Made by a program: the position numbers and the translations under genes. From the NCBI RefSeq assembly GCF_001854805.1, contig NZ_MBLO01000222.1:1-64000 (forward strand): a stretch of DNA of 64,000 nt, read 5' to 3'. The notes under the pieces were generated by a model. That model worked only from the letters and a program-made list of their open reading frames with translations, was not told the origin of the DNA and did not search any database. This document shows positions 26,701 to 34,417 of the stretch, piece by piece; position 1 is the first letter of the stretch; each line of letters opens with the position of its first letter. Origin of the DNA: Pseudofrankia coriaricola (GTDB lineage Bacteria; Actinomycetota; Actinomycetes; Frankiales; Frankiaceae).

Positions 26701-26992
26701 GCGCGGGTTCGAGCACCCGCCGCAATGCCCCGATGTACTTGTGGATGACGTTGAGCGCACTGGCCGGGACGTCATCGGCCCAGATCAGGTCGATCAGTTC
26801 TCTCGTGCTCACCGGACGGCCCACGCGAGCCAGGAGCAGCGCCAACAGCTGCGCCTGCTGACGGGGGCCAGGGTCCAGTTCGGCGCCATCACGCCACAGG
26901 CGTAACGGACCGAGAATCTGCAGGCACGGCGTACCTGCGCCGGCAGGCGGATCCCCGCCGTCGGGCCGAACGGGATAGGAACGCCCCGCCAT
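23783..26992 (-). CDS. SARP-family regulator with BTAD, AAA-type ATPase and TPR domains
   Basis: About 1069 aa from ATG at 26992, preferred because GGGAG lies 9 bases upstream; ATG at 27016 would add 8 residues. Same order as the gene at 18028-21327: OmpR-like domain (LQILGPLRLWRDGAELDPG), BTAD, AAA_16 ATPase with Walker A VEGEPGAGKTRLLEQ near residue 330 and Walker B VLLVMDDLQWAD, then long TPR-like repeats (LIAEMWLAAGMPDEAGAALDRADRAL near the C-terminus). The match to the 18028 gene extends over the whole protein, so they are duplicates that have diverged and inverted. It is probably an activator of adjacent genes; the MFS gene lies upstream on the same strand, separated by about 430 bases. 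Confidence 0.93.
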   Translation of the reverse strand: MAGRSYPVRPDGGDPPAGAGTPCLQILGPLRLWRDGAELDPGPRQQAQLLALLLARVGRPVSTRELIDLIWADDVPASALNVIHKYIGALRRVLEPALPARQAGTYLYRRGNGYVFIAGPGMLDLVTFRELLKAAQAALAEQAREVALDHYVEALGLWQGPAGDGVFHGSTVPPVLAALDEEFHAAGAAAAELAVALRQPARVIPPLRLAASMALFHEPVQASLITALGAAGRQAEALSAFHAVRDRLTEELGIDPGPELQAAHLRVLTQTPRPTVRASVEHESEGERVPARRAAGLVGRREELGVLRQAIEEALAGRTGLRIVEGEPGAGKTRLLEQAAAAADQRGAFVVWASCLEGDGTPSMWPWEQALSVVLDSLPASAREKWLASELGSLLESRHDDAAPPVSGARGQFRLFEQVVTVIGQAAAERPVLLVMDDLQWADAASLQLFGHLAGRLPTGTAIIGALRDRAPRPGSDLSRVLAAASRLNSHRRIRLGPLSLTDVAELIRRETGHEPGTDVARDIHVRTAGNPFFVRELSRLLVDRGAVGDGAVSARAGVPSTVRDVVRDRMTGLDDGGRDLLRVAALIGRDLDLGLLARAAGVDIADCLERLEPLRALGLLESGPQDPFSWRFAHDIVRESVTETTAHQQAIRLHLRIADALEESQADDESITERLAYHLRAAGPLADPVRTVEVLKRAGRRAATKLAVAAADRHLELAAQIARTAGLPELELSALSLLAIAPRRQAGFGGTTFDLLERAEHLARQLGREVEAAGLLFARLFGAYTFLEWDREHLVRRLSEQGEASCDPVVQVYGRQAWGLHQWDSGNIGEAYRCLSGNNPALLDGVVSSHSETPIRRDVSGEWPGWLAVVTALHGDAETAGTMIEKWNGPEDLYAVATWAYYITIIASMAGDADWVMRTIERWMAVGTGRAAIQQENYIRLNWYWARALTGDNPAGTAAEAEQLLAGTLVDPPRWGVACHHALIAEMWLAAGMPDEAGAALDRADRALDAYGQRYAEGLVLLLRARLLHARGEPAGVVRAAADKAHERSNERESYLFARRAERFLAEL

Positions 26993-27279
26993 GTCTGTCG
27001 ACTCCCGGATGGACATGACAGCTTTGTCCGCCTGCGACCTCTATCGGACCGCCGCGCGCCGAGTCTAGCCGAGCTGGGGCGGGCCTACCACACGGAGTGG
27101 GAGCGGCTGCGCGAGCGAGACCCGTTGTGCGTCGTGGTCCATCTCGACGAGGACCGGGTGGTCGGCAGCGCGGTGTCCCAGGCGGCGGCCGTCGGTACGA
27201 GACCGCGTGCGCCTACGCCGTCGGGATCACCACCCCAGGTGGTTTCACCCGCTACTCGCAGCGGGCCACCCGCACACCG

Positions 27280-27360
27280 GCCGGCTCGCCGAGATGTGGC
27301 TGGCCGCCGGGAGGCTGGTCGAGGCCGCCGCCGCCCTCGACCGGGCCGGCTCGTTCCTCA
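27280..27360 (+). pseudogene. Relic fragment of a SARP/TPR regulator gene
   Basis: About 27 codons reading RLAEMWLAAGRLVEAAAALDRAGSFL. Over 27284-27359 the DNA is almost identical to 21068-21143, near the 3' end of the SARP gene at 18028-21327 (I count two or three differences). It has no start, no DNA-binding domain and no ATPase, and departs from the parent after the codons for GSFL. The preceding bases 27060-27280 (for example WERLRERDPLCVVVHLDEDRVVGS, then a frame change to YETACAYAVGITTPGGFTRYSQ) also look like frameshifted former coding DNA. Confidence 0.65.
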
Positions 27361-27396
27361 TGAGCTTTGCCCGCCACGACACGGTCCTTCCATGGG

Positions 27397-27417
27397 CCAC
27401 GTTCACCGTGAACGTGG
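27397..27417. repeat. Perfect palindrome downstream of MFS gene
   Basis: CCACGTTCAC-C-GTGAACGTGG: two perfect 10-bp arms around a single C. It lies 28 bases beyond the stop of the minus-strand MFS gene (27445). It could be a transcription-factor operator or a terminator stem; no T-run follows. Confidence 0.45.
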
Positions 27418-27444
27418 GCGTCGGGTCTGGATGGCGTGGCCCGG

Positions 27445-28641
27445 TCAGGTCTCTGTGCCGGGCGTGGCGGCCTTTGCTGGGCGGTGGGTGAGCGCGAGTG
27501 CCGCGCCGGCGGCGAGGAGAACCGCGAGTGCCGCGAAGCCGTAGGTGAGGGTGGTGAGCGTGGCGACGGCGGCGACAAGCAAGGGGCCACCTGCGTCGCC
27601 GAGTTCGCGGCCGAGTTCGGCGGCGCCCATGGTCTGGCCGAGGCGGTCCGCGGGGGTGCCCGCGGCCAGCGCCGCGAAGCCCAGCGGGGTGATCACGCCT
27701 GTGCCCATGCCGATCAGGGCAGCGCCGACGAGCACTCCGGTCAGACCCGGCAGCGTCGCACCGACCAGACCAGCGGCGGTGATCGCCAGGCCCGCGGCCA
27801 GACCGGAGCGGGTCGTGAGGCGTCCCTGGTCCAGCGCGCGCCCGGCCCATGGCTGGGTGAACGCCGCACAGGCGGCGAGCACGGACACGGCGGCGCCGGT
27901 GGCCATCGGGCTCAGCCCGGCGGCTCGGCCGGAGACGGGCAGAAAGCCGACCCCGGTCGACAGGGCCGCCGTCGCCGCGGCCAGCGCGGCGGTCGGGGCG
28001 AGGAAGACCGGATCGGCCAACCGCCGGGCCAGGTCCAGCACCGTCTGTCGGGCCTTGGGCAGTGGCGGTACGCCGGGAACGGCCAGCACAGCCCAGAGGG
28101 CGACCGCCGCGCCGAGCATCGCCAGCACCGCGAACAGCAGCCGCAGGCCCCCGGCCCACACGAGCACCCCGCCCAGCAGCGGGCCGAGGGTATAGCCGAT
28201 CGACTTGTAGAAGCCGTAGGAGCCGAACGCCCGGCCATGTTTCGCGGCCGGGTTGAGCCTGGCGACCAGCGCGGACGCCGAGGGAGAGAACGCCGAGGCC
28301 GCGGCGCCCTGGCCGAGGCGGGCGGCCCACAGCCAGCCGGGGCTGTCCGCGACGGCATACAGCGCGGAGGCGATGGCGAAGGCCACGAGCCCGCCGAGCA
28401 GGACCGGCCGGGCTCCCACCCGATCGGCGAGACTGCCGAACACCGGCTTGAGCAGCACCTCGGCTCCGTCGTACAGGGCGAGCAGCCCGCCGAGCACCAT
28501 GAGCGAGGTGACCGCGTCCGTGGAGAAGCCGCCGAGGTTCGCGGCGATGCCATGCGCGCCGAAGGCCGTGGTGAACCCGGCCGCGTAGAGCGGCCACATC
28601 TGCCGGGCCGGCGCCGCCCGGACCGTCGCCGACCGCGTCAT
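27445..28641 (-). CDS. MFS transporter
   Basis: 398 aa from ATG at 28641, whose ATGA overlaps the end of a short upstream frame; the longer frame to 28710 has Arg/Pro-rich composition. Twelve hydrophobic helices. The loop between helices 2 and 3 has GSLADRVGARPVLLGG, the major-facilitator motif A. LWAARLGQGAAASAFSPSASALVARL is typical of drug/proton antiporters of the DHA1 type, and the second half has RLGQTMGAAELGRELGDAGGPLLVAAV. Likely an efflux pump for small molecules; substrate unknown. It lies upstream of a SARP gene on the same strand. Downstream are a 21-bp palindrome and regulator relics. Confidence 0.9.
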   Translation of the reverse strand: MTRSATVRAAPARQMWPLYAAGFTTAFGAHGIAANLGGFSTDAVTSLMVLGGLLALYDGAEVLLKPVFGSLADRVGARPVLLGGLVAFAIASALYAVADSPGWLWAARLGQGAAASAFSPSASALVARLNPAAKHGRAFGSYGFYKSIGYTLGPLLGGVLVWAGGLRLLFAVLAMLGAAVALWAVLAVPGVPPLPKARQTVLDLARRLADPVFLAPTAALAAATAALSTGVGFLPVSGRAAGLSPMATGAAVSVLAACAAFTQPWAGRALDQGRLTTRSGLAAGLAITAAGLVGATLPGLTGVLVGAALIGMGTGVITPLGFAALAAGTPADRLGQTMGAAELGRELGDAGGPLLVAAVATLTTLTYGFAALAVLLAAGAALALTHRPAKAATPGTET

Positions 28642-28892
28642 CGGTCGTGTAGGGCGCGGAAGGCGAGCTCGGCGTGGTTCTCGCGGGCCGTGGCGCACTC
28701 CTTGAGCCATCTGGTGGCCTCGGCCGCCTCCGGTGCGCCGAACACGTCCCGCGCGGTCAGGTCACGATGCCAGCGGCGCGGCCGCCTCAGGCTAGGCAGC
28801 TCGGTAGCCGGGGATGTCGTCGACGCGACGGTAGACCGGCAGGCCCCGCTCCTGGGCGATCTGGACGTCCTGGTCGGCGCCGGTGGACTCAC
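28638..28892 (-). other. Short ORF of uncertain status before the MFS gene
   Basis: An 84-codon frame whose stop overlaps the MFS ATG by 4 bp. The last 50 residues (LPSLRRPRRWHRDLTARDVF ... TARENHAELAFRALHDR) look like genuine helical protein, while the first 30 overlap the DUF4406 gene in another frame and look like shadow. No start codon with a ribosome-binding site is visible after 28792. It may be a short coupled gene with an unusual start, or the C-terminal remnant of a lost gene. Confidence 0.3.
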
Positions 28893-29154
28893 CGGGTAGC
28901 CGGAGTACCGCGTCGCAATGCTGTAGCAGGCGTTCCGCGGTGGGGTACATGATCTGTTCGGCGACCGGATCGGTTGGGCCGGCGCCGCCCGCGCCGCGCA
29001 GCACGGGCAGCGCGACCCACTCTCCGATCATCGGGACGTGGCCGCTGCGGAAGATCGGCCAGGCAGCCTCCTCCAGGCGGGCCAGGTTCCGCGCCATCAG
29101 ATCGGGATCGTCGCCGGTGCCCGAGCGGTAGGGCCCCGCGATAAGAATCAGCAT
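28792..29154 (-). CDS. DUF4406-like / nucleoside 2-deoxyribosyltransferase-fold protein
   Basis: 120 aa from ATG at 29154 (MLILIAGPYRSGTGDDPDLM). The start strand LILIAGPYRSG, helix ARNLARLEEAAWPIFRSGHVPMIGEW, and later HCDAVLRLPGESTGADQDVQIAQERGLPVYR match the Rossmann-like fold of DUF4406 and nucleoside 2-deoxyribosyltransferases. The GPYxSG motif binds the nucleoside base, and the GxSxGA segment normally precedes the catalytic Glu; here it reads LPGESTGADQDVQIAQE. Members cleave N-glycosidic bonds of deoxynucleosides or nucleotides, but many DUF4406 proteins are uncharacterised. It is divergent from the DeoR-type regulator with only 49 bases between, so that regulator probably controls it. 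Confidence 0.75.
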   Translation of the reverse strand: MLILIAGPYRSGTGDDPDLMARNLARLEEAAWPIFRSGHVPMIGEWVALPVLRGAGGAGPTDPVAEQIMYPTAERLLQHCDAVLRLPGESTGADQDVQIAQERGLPVYRRVDDIPGYRAA

Positions 29155-29203
29155 GGTGCCAACCGTATCGTGCATGACTCGGCATGAACAAGAAGGAACG
29201 TGC

Positions 29204-29953
29204 ATGCTTGCCGCTCAACGCCGCGACCTTCTCCTCGAACGCCTGCGCACTGACGGCCGGATCATCGCCAAGGTCCTCGCCGCCGAACTCGGCCTGTCCG
29301 AGGACAGCATCCGCCGCGACCTGCGCGACCTCGCGGCGGCGGGCTTGTGCCAGCGCGTCTACGGCGGTGCGCTGCCCGTCTCTCCGGCGATCGCTGACTA
29401 CGCCGCACGCCAGGACGTCGAGGTGCCCGGCAAGCAGCGGGTGGCGGTCGCCGCGGCCGCGCTGATCGAACCGGGCAGCACCGCGATCCTCGACGGCGGC
29501 ACGACCGCGTTGGCCGTGGTGCATGCGCTGCCCGTCGACCTGCGGGCCACCGTCGTGACGCACAGCCCGACCGTGGCGAGCGCGCTGGTCGACCACCAGG
29601 ACGTGGAGGTCTACCTGATCGGCGGTCGGCTGTTCAAGCACTCGATGGTCGCTTGCGGCGCCGCCGCCGTGGAGGCCGCGCGCGGGCTGCATGCCGATCT
29701 GTTTCTGCTGGGCGTGACCGGCGTGCACCCCGAGGCGGGGCTTACCACCGGCGACGCGGATGAGGCCGCGATGAAACGTGCCCTGGCGCACCAGGCCGCC
29801 GACACCTACGTGCTGGCGAGTTCGGAGAAGATCGGCGCGGCGTCGCGGTTCGCCGTGCTGCCGCTGACGGAGGTCGCCGGGGTTGTCACCGACGCGAGCG
29901 CGGACAACCCGACGGTGCGAGCGCTGGACGTGCCCGTTATCCATGCTCCGTAA
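29204..29953 (+). CDS. DeoR/GlpR-family transcriptional regulator
   Basis: 249 aa from ATG at 29204 with AGAAGGAA upstream (MLAAQRRDLLLERLRTDGRI). The N-terminal helix-turn-helix LAAELGLSEDSIRRDLRDLAAAGL with IRRDL is the DeoR signature. The C-terminal DeoR sensor domain has ILDGGTTALAVVHALP, VTHSPTVASAL, LIGGRLFKHSMVACGAAA and ADLFLLGVTGVHPEAGLTTGDADEAAMKRAL, as in regulators that sense phosphorylated sugars. Usually a repressor of an adjacent sugar or nucleoside gene; the divergent DUF4406-like gene is the obvious candidate target. Complete length for the family. Confidence 0.92.
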   Translation: MLAAQRRDLLLERLRTDGRIIAKVLAAELGLSEDSIRRDLRDLAAAGLCQRVYGGALPVSPAIADYAARQDVEVPGKQRVAVAAAALIEPGSTAILDGGTTALAVVHALPVDLRATVVTHSPTVASALVDHQDVEVYLIGGRLFKHSMVACGAAAVEAARGLHADLFLLGVTGVHPEAGLTTGDADEAAMKRALAHQAADTYVLASSEKIGAASRFAVLPLTEVAGVVTDASADNPTVRALDVPVIHAP

Positions 29954-29970
29954 CGCGCGTCGCCCGTTGG

Positions 29971-29998
29971 CCCGATGGCCCGATGGCCCGATGGCCCG
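29971..29998. repeat. 8-bp tandem repeat (CCCGATGG, 3.5 copies)
   Basis: Three full and one half copy of CCCGATGG lie between the DeoR-type gene and the end of the FecE-like gene, in the short convergent gap. Probably a simple slippage repeat. Confidence 0.6.
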
Positions 29999-30001
29999 GA
30001 T

Positions 30002-30853
30002 CTACGGCGTGACGGCCGGCTCGGCGCTCGCGTCCGCGTGGTAGCGGCCGATGGGGACGACCATGGGCGTGCCGGAGACGGGGTCGGGGACGACCCGGGC
30101 GCGGATCCCGAAGACGGTGGTCACCAGCTCCTCGGTCACGATCTCGGACGCGTCGCCGGCGGCGACGACGGCGCCCGAGCGCATGGCGATCAGATGGTCG
30201 GCGTAGCGGCAGGCCAGGTTGAGGTCGTGCAGCACGATCACGATCGTCTTCCCCTCCTGCCGGTTGAGGTCCGTGAGCAGGTCGAGGACGTCGACCTGGT
30301 GGCTGACGTCCAGGAAGGTCGTCGGCTCGTCGAGCAGCAGCAGGTCGGTGCCCTGGGCCAGGGTCATCGCGATCCAGACCCGTTGGCGCTGCCCGCCGGA
30401 CAGCTCGTCGACGGACCGGGACGCGAGCTCGACGGTGTCCGTCACCACCAGCGCCCGCGCGACGGCCGCGTCGTCGCCGGGGCCGAGCTGGCGGAACCAG
30501 CCCTGGTGCGGGTAGCGGCCGCGCGCGACGAGGTCGACGACCCTGATGCCGTCCGGCGCCGCCGGCGACTGCGGCAGGATGCCGAGCTTCGCGGCGACGG
30601 CCTTGGTCGGCAGCGAGTGGATGTCCTTGCCGTCCAGGTACACCGCGCCGGACGCCGGCGCGAGCAGCCGGGCGAGGCCGCGCAGCAGCGTCGACTTCCC
30701 GCACGCGTTCGCGCCGACGATCACGGTGATCCGGCCGGTCGGGATGTCGACCGACAGGTCCTTGACGATCTCCCGCTCGCCATACCGGAGCGTCACCGCC
30801 TGGCCGGACAGCCGGGCCTGGGCCACCGTGGTCGTGCTTCCCCCGGTCGTCAT
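30002..30853 (-). CDS. Ferric-siderophore ABC importer ATPase (FecE/FepC type)
   Basis: 283 aa from ATG at 30853 with AAGGAG 6 bases upstream. Walker A GANACGKSTL near residue 46 is the iron-siderophore subtype. DLVARGRYPHQGWFRQ is diagnostic for FecE/FepC. Signature LSGGQRQRVWIAM and Walker B LLLLDEPTTFLD are followed by the switch histidine in VLHDLNLACRYADHLIAM. It energises the two FecCD permeases encoded just upstream on the same strand, fed by the lipoprotein at 33395-34399. All catalytic motifs are intact. Last gene of the operon; a gap of about 145 bases separates it from the permease. Confidence 0.95.
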   Translation of the reverse strand: MTTGGSTTTVAQARLSGQAVTLRYGEREIVKDLSVDIPTGRITVIVGANACGKSTLLRGLARLLAPASGAVYLDGKDIHSLPTKAVAAKLGILPQSPAAPDGIRVVDLVARGRYPHQGWFRQLGPGDDAAVARALVVTDTVELASRSVDELSGGQRQRVWIAMTLAQGTDLLLLDEPTTFLDVSHQVDVLDLLTDLNRQEGKTIVIVLHDLNLACRYADHLIAMRSGAVVAAGDASEIVTEELVTTVFGIRARVVPDPVSGTPMVVPIGRYHADASAEPAVTP

Positions 30854-30998
30854 CGTCCACTCCTTGGTGTTGTCCAGGTCGTCGCCCGCCGGTCGTGCTG
30901 TCGCCATCCGTCCGCCGGTGCCTGCCTGGCACAGCGGCCGGGCACGGCGGCCACGTCGGTCGGCCGCCGTGGTCCGTCGGTCCGGTCCGTCGGTCCGG

Positions 30999-32225
30999 TC
31001 AGCCGCCGCGGCCGGTTCGGTTCGTGGCGGCGAGCAGCCACAGCAGGTAGGGCGCACCGATGATCGCGGTCACCACACCCACCGGGAAGTCGATGGAGGG
31101 GATGGCGTGCTGGCCGATGAGGTCCGAGGTCGTCATCACCAGGGCGCCCACGAGCGCCGCCGGGAGGATCGCCGCCTCGCCGTCGACGACGAGGCGACGG
31201 GCGATCGGCCCGGAGGTGAAGGCCACGAACGCGACCGGCCCGACGGCCGCCGTGGCCACCGCCGTCAGCGCGACGCCGAGCAGCAGCAGCGCGAGGCGGG
31301 ACCGTTCGACGGTCACGCCGAGCGCCCGCGCCACGTCGTCCCCGGCCCGCAGCACCGCGAGCCGCCGGCCGGACAGCAGCACCAGCGGGACCAGCACGGC
31401 CAGGGCCAGGCCGAGAGGCCGGACCGTGTCCCACGACTTGGCGTTGAGGCTGCCGGTCAGCCAGCCGAGCGCCTGCCGCGCCTCGTACACCTTGGAGATC
31501 GTCATTACGTACGAGATGACGCTGCTGAGCATCGCCCCCACCGCGATGCCGATCAGCACCAGGCGGTAGCCGGTCACGCCTCGGCGCCAGGCGAGCAGGT
31601 ACATGATCGTCGCGGTGACCAGGGCGCCGACGAAGGCGACGACCGACACCGGGTAGCCGCCGAGCCCGAACCCGACGATCGCGATGACGGCCGCCGCGCT
31701 CGCGCCGTCGGTGATCCCGATCACGTCGGGGCTGGCCAGCGGGTTGCGCAGCAGCGCCTGGAAGATGGCGCCCGACATCCCGAACGCGGCGCCGGCCAGC
31801 ACACCGGTGAGCGCCCGGGGGAGCCGGATGCTGGTCACGATGTAGCCGTCGCCGCCCTCGTCGGCGCCGATCAGGGTCCGCACGACGTCGAGCACGGGGA
31901 TCTTGACCTCGCCCAGCGAGAGCGAGACGCACAGCACGCAGAAGCACAGCGCGGCCAGCGTGAGAATCACGCCCACCTGGCGCGCGTCGCGGACCCGCCG
32001 CGCCCGGACGACGGCCGCCCGCGCCGCCGCGTCCAGCTCCGCCGCGGACCTCGCCCGCGCCGCCGCGGACATGTCCCCGGATGCGGGGGCCGGCCCGGGC
32101 CGAACGGTGGCGGCGGACGTGGACATCGATGACGTGGACATGGACGCGGGCTCCGGGTTGGCCTGAGAGGTCGGGGACGGGGCTCCTGCTGGATCGGCCC
32201 CGCCGATCCAGCAGGTCCGTGTCAC
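30999..32225 (-). CDS. Ferric-siderophore ABC importer permease (FecCD family), second subunit
   Basis: About 408 aa from GTG at 32225 (GTGA overlap with the preceding permease); an internal ATG at about 32141 (MSTSSMSTS) is possible because the first 80 residues are a low-complexity Ala/Ser/Pro tail. Then about ten hydrophobic helices with FecCD landmarks: IRLPRALTGVLAGAAFGMSGAIFQALLRNPLASPDVIGITDGASAAA, the cytoplasmic coupling segment AGDDVARALGVTVERSRL, and GPVAFVAFTSGPIARRLV. The C-terminal SIDFPVGVVTAIIGAPYLLWLL is typical of FepD/FepG. It pairs with the FecC-like permease upstream to form the translocation path. Confidence 0.93.
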   Translation of the reverse strand: MTRTCWIGGADPAGAPSPTSQANPEPASMSTSSMSTSAATVRPGPAPASGDMSAAARARSAAELDAAARAAVVRARRVRDARQVGVILTLAALCFCVLCVSLSLGEVKIPVLDVVRTLIGADEGGDGYIVTSIRLPRALTGVLAGAAFGMSGAIFQALLRNPLASPDVIGITDGASAAAVIAIVGFGLGGYPVSVVAFVGALVTATIMYLLAWRRGVTGYRLVLIGIAVGAMLSSVISYVMTISKVYEARQALGWLTGSLNAKSWDTVRPLGLALAVLVPLVLLSGRRLAVLRAGDDVARALGVTVERSRLALLLLGVALTAVATAAVGPVAFVAFTSGPIARRLVVDGEAAILPAALVGALVMTTSDLIGQHAIPSIDFPVGVVTAIIGAPYLLWLLAATNRTGRGG

Positions 32226-33391
32226 AGCTCGGCCATCCGCTGGCGGCGGACGAGCGCGATCAGGAACGGGCCGCCCAGGAACGCCAGCACGACACCCACC
32301 TGCAGCTCACCTGGCCGGGCGATCACCCGCCCGAGCACGTCCGACGCGAGCAGCAGGATCGGGGCGATCAGTGCCGCGTACGGGAGGATCCAGCGGTGGT
32401 CCGGCCCGGTGAAGGGCCGGGCGAGGTGCGGCGCGAGCAGGCCGATGAACCAGATCGGCCCGGCGATGGAGGTCGCCGTGGCGCACAGCACGACGGCCAG
32501 GCCGGCGACGCCCGCGCGTGCCACCCCCACCCGTTGCCCGAGCCCGCGCGCGACCTCGTCGCCGAGGGCGAGTGCGTTGAGCAGCCGCCCGGAGCACAGC
32601 GCGGGCAGCGCCGCGACGGCGACGAACGGTGCCAGCTCGGCGACCAGTTCCGGGCGCCGGCCGGCGAGCGAGCCGACGCTCCAGAACCGGAACTGGTCGA
32701 ACGTCGCGGTGTCGGTCAGCAGCACGGCCGTCGTCGCCGAGAGCATTGCGGCCTGCACGGCCGCGCCGGCGAGCGCGAGCTTCACCGGCGTCGCGCCCCC
32801 GCCGCCGACCGCGCCGATCGCGTAGACGAGCACGGCGACGGCGAGGGCACCGGCGAACGCGAACCACACGTAGCCGAGTGCCGAGGTGATCCCGCCGAGG
32901 CTGATCGCGCACACGACCGCGAACGCCGCGCCGCCGTTGACCCCGAGCAGCCCCGGGTCCGCCAGCGGGTTGCGGGTGACCGCCTGCATGATCGTGCCGG
33001 ACAGACCCAGCGCCACGCCGACCAGCAGGCCCGCGAACAGCCGCGGGATCCGGTTGATGACCACCTCGTGGTCGCTGTTGCCCGGCTGCTGGTGGCGCAG
33101 CGCGTCGAGGATGACGCCGAGGCCGACCTGCCGCGCGCCGACGGCGATCGCGAGCAGCGACACCGCCAGCAGTAGGACGGCGAGCCCGGCGAGCCCGAGC
33201 ATCAGTCGTCCCCGACGCCGTGACGCCGCCGGCACCGCTCCAGCCGTCCCGGCCGCGCGGGCCGCGCGGACCGGGGCTGACAGGTCGGGTGATCGGTCAG
33301 CCCCGGCCGGCGTCACTGGTAGCGGCGGAGCCGCGACCGTGACGTCGGCCGATGTGGTGGGCGTCGCCGACGGCGGCACGGTTGGGGTCAT
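32222..33391 (-). CDS. Ferric-siderophore ABC importer permease (FecCD family), first subunit
   Basis: 389 aa, start ATG at 33391 only 3 bases after the stop of the binding-protein gene. A variable cytoplasmic N-terminal tail of about 60 residues is followed by ten hydrophobic helices. Landmarks: NRIPRLFAGLLVGVALGLSGTIMQAVTRNPLADPGLLGVNGGAAFAV, ALGDEVARGLGQRVGVARA (ATPase-coupling loop), and GPIWFIGLLAPHLARPFTGPDHRWILPYAAL. The C-terminus ARPGELQVGVVLAFLGGPFLIALVRRQRMAEL is the classic FecC/FepD ending. Its stop overlaps the next permease. Inner-membrane channel for ferric siderophore. Confidence 0.95.
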   Translation of the reverse strand: MTPTVPPSATPTTSADVTVAAPPLPVTPAGADRSPDLSAPVRAARAAGTAGAVPAASRRRGRLMLGLAGLAVLLLAVSLLAIAVGARQVGLGVILDALRHQQPGNSDHEVVINRIPRLFAGLLVGVALGLSGTIMQAVTRNPLADPGLLGVNGGAAFAVVCAISLGGITSALGYVWFAFAGALAVAVLVYAIGAVGGGGATPVKLALAGAAVQAAMLSATTAVLLTDTATFDQFRFWSVGSLAGRRPELVAELAPFVAVAALPALCSGRLLNALALGDEVARGLGQRVGVARAGVAGLAVVLCATATSIAGPIWFIGLLAPHLARPFTGPDHRWILPYAALIAPILLLASDVLGRVIARPGELQVGVVLAFLGGPFLIALVRRQRMAEL

Positions 33392-33394
33392 CGA

Positions 33395-34399
33395 TCAGGC
33401 TCCGGCCTTGCCCGCGGTCTTGTCGAGGTACGGCCGCAGCTTGTCGAGCGAGTACGGGATCGACAGGGGCGACGGCGTGTTCAGGCCGACGATCGTCGCG
33501 TAGTCGAGGACCGCCACCGTTCCCGGAAGCTGGTCGAAGCCCGGGATGTCCCCCAGGTCGCTCTCGTCGCCGCCGTTGATGAGGAAAGCCAGGAGGTCGG
33601 CGCGCAGCAGGTCGGCGCGCTCGGTGCTCACGTTGACCCTCGTCTCACCGGTCTTCGCGGCCTCGTCGAGTACCGGCTGGTAGAGCTTCATGCCGAACTC
33701 CTCGAAGAACAGGCTGGAGCCGTCCTTCGGGTCGCCGACGATGTACATCGAGTCGCCGACGATGTACTGGGCCAGGGCGAACGTCTTGCCCTTCAGCTGG
33801 GGCAGCTCCGCGGCCGCCGCCTTCACCGGCGCGTCGGCGTCGGCGATCACCTTGTCGGCCTTCGCCGTGTCGTTGAGGAACTGCCCGGCGGTGTGGGTGA
33901 GGTCCTGCCAGGCGGGCACCGCGTCGCCCGGCGGGCCGGCGATGGTCGGCACGCTCGCGGACAGCAGTTTGTAGGTCTCCTCGTCCTGGATCGCGTAGGC
34001 CGCGACGACGAGGTCCGGGTGCAGCGCGAGGATCTTCTCAACCGGCAGCCCGTCGGTCACCGAGATCTTCGTGGCGTCCGCGGGGAGCTTCTCCCACGGG
34101 ACACCGCTCGCAGGCATTCCCGGGTCGACCGCGTACGCGATCGGCTGCACGCCCATCGCGAGCATCACATCGGTCCACTGCAGGTCGAGGGTGACGACCC
34201 GCTTCGGGATGGTCTTGATCGTGGTACTGCCGTAGACGTGCTGGACAGTGACCGGGGTGGACAGGGTCTGCGAAGGGGTGGCCGAGGCCGCGGGTGCCTG
34301 GTCGTCGTCGTCGGAGCCGCAGGCGGCGGCGGTGCCGGCGAGGAGCACCGCCGCGACCAGCGCCAGGACCATTCGCCACATTCGGCTGGATCTGAGCAT
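33395..34399 (-). CDS. Siderophore-binding lipoprotein (FecB/FepB-type SBP)
   Basis: 334 aa. Lipoprotein signal MVLALVAAVLLAGTAAACGSDD with lipobox cysteine near residue 27, so the mature protein is membrane-anchored outside the cell. Then the periplasmic-binding type III fold: VYGSTTIKTIPKRVVTLDLQWTDVMLAMGVQPIAY, LPVEKILALHPDLVVAAYAI, and GDPKDGSSLFFEEFGMKLYQP. Typical of iron-siderophore binding proteins. First gene of an operon with two FecCD permeases and the ATPase. ATG at 34399 abuts the iron box at 34399-34417; ATG at 34381 (MWRMVLAL) would also give a good signal peptide and leave the box fully upstream, so the start is not certain. Confidence 0.93.
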   Translation of the reverse strand: MLRSSRMWRMVLALVAAVLLAGTAAACGSDDDDQAPAASATPSQTLSTPVTVQHVYGSTTIKTIPKRVVTLDLQWTDVMLAMGVQPIAYAVDPGMPASGVPWEKLPADATKISVTDGLPVEKILALHPDLVVAAYAIQDEETYKLLSASVPTIAGPPGDAVPAWQDLTHTAGQFLNDTAKADKVIADADAPVKAAAAELPQLKGKTFALAQYIVGDSMYIVGDPKDGSSLFFEEFGMKLYQPVLDEAAKTGETRVNVSTERADLLRADLLAFLINGGDESDLGDIPGFDQLPGTVAVLDYATIVGLNTPSPLSIPYSLDKLRPYLDKTAGKAGA

Positions 34400-34417
34400 G
34401 AAGTTAGCCTTACCTTA
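34399..34417 (-). promoter_or_regulatory. Iron box for the binding-protein/permease operon
   Basis: Read on the minus strand, TAAGGTAAGGCTAACTTCA matches 15 of 19 positions of the DtxR/IdeR consensus. It touches the first possible start codon of the siderophore-binding lipoprotein gene, a position where a bound repressor would block transcription (or the transcript is leaderless or starts further in). Confidence 0.75.

Noticed and set aside
27436-28899. 487-codon plus-strand frame
   Set aside because: Antisense to the MFS transporter, with Arg/Gly/Gln-rich composition; a shadow.
29971-29998. CCCGATGG repeats as a possible regulatory or CRISPR-like array
   Set aside because: Units are only 8 bp, without spacers, and sit in a short convergent gap. 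A simple tandem repeat is the better reading.
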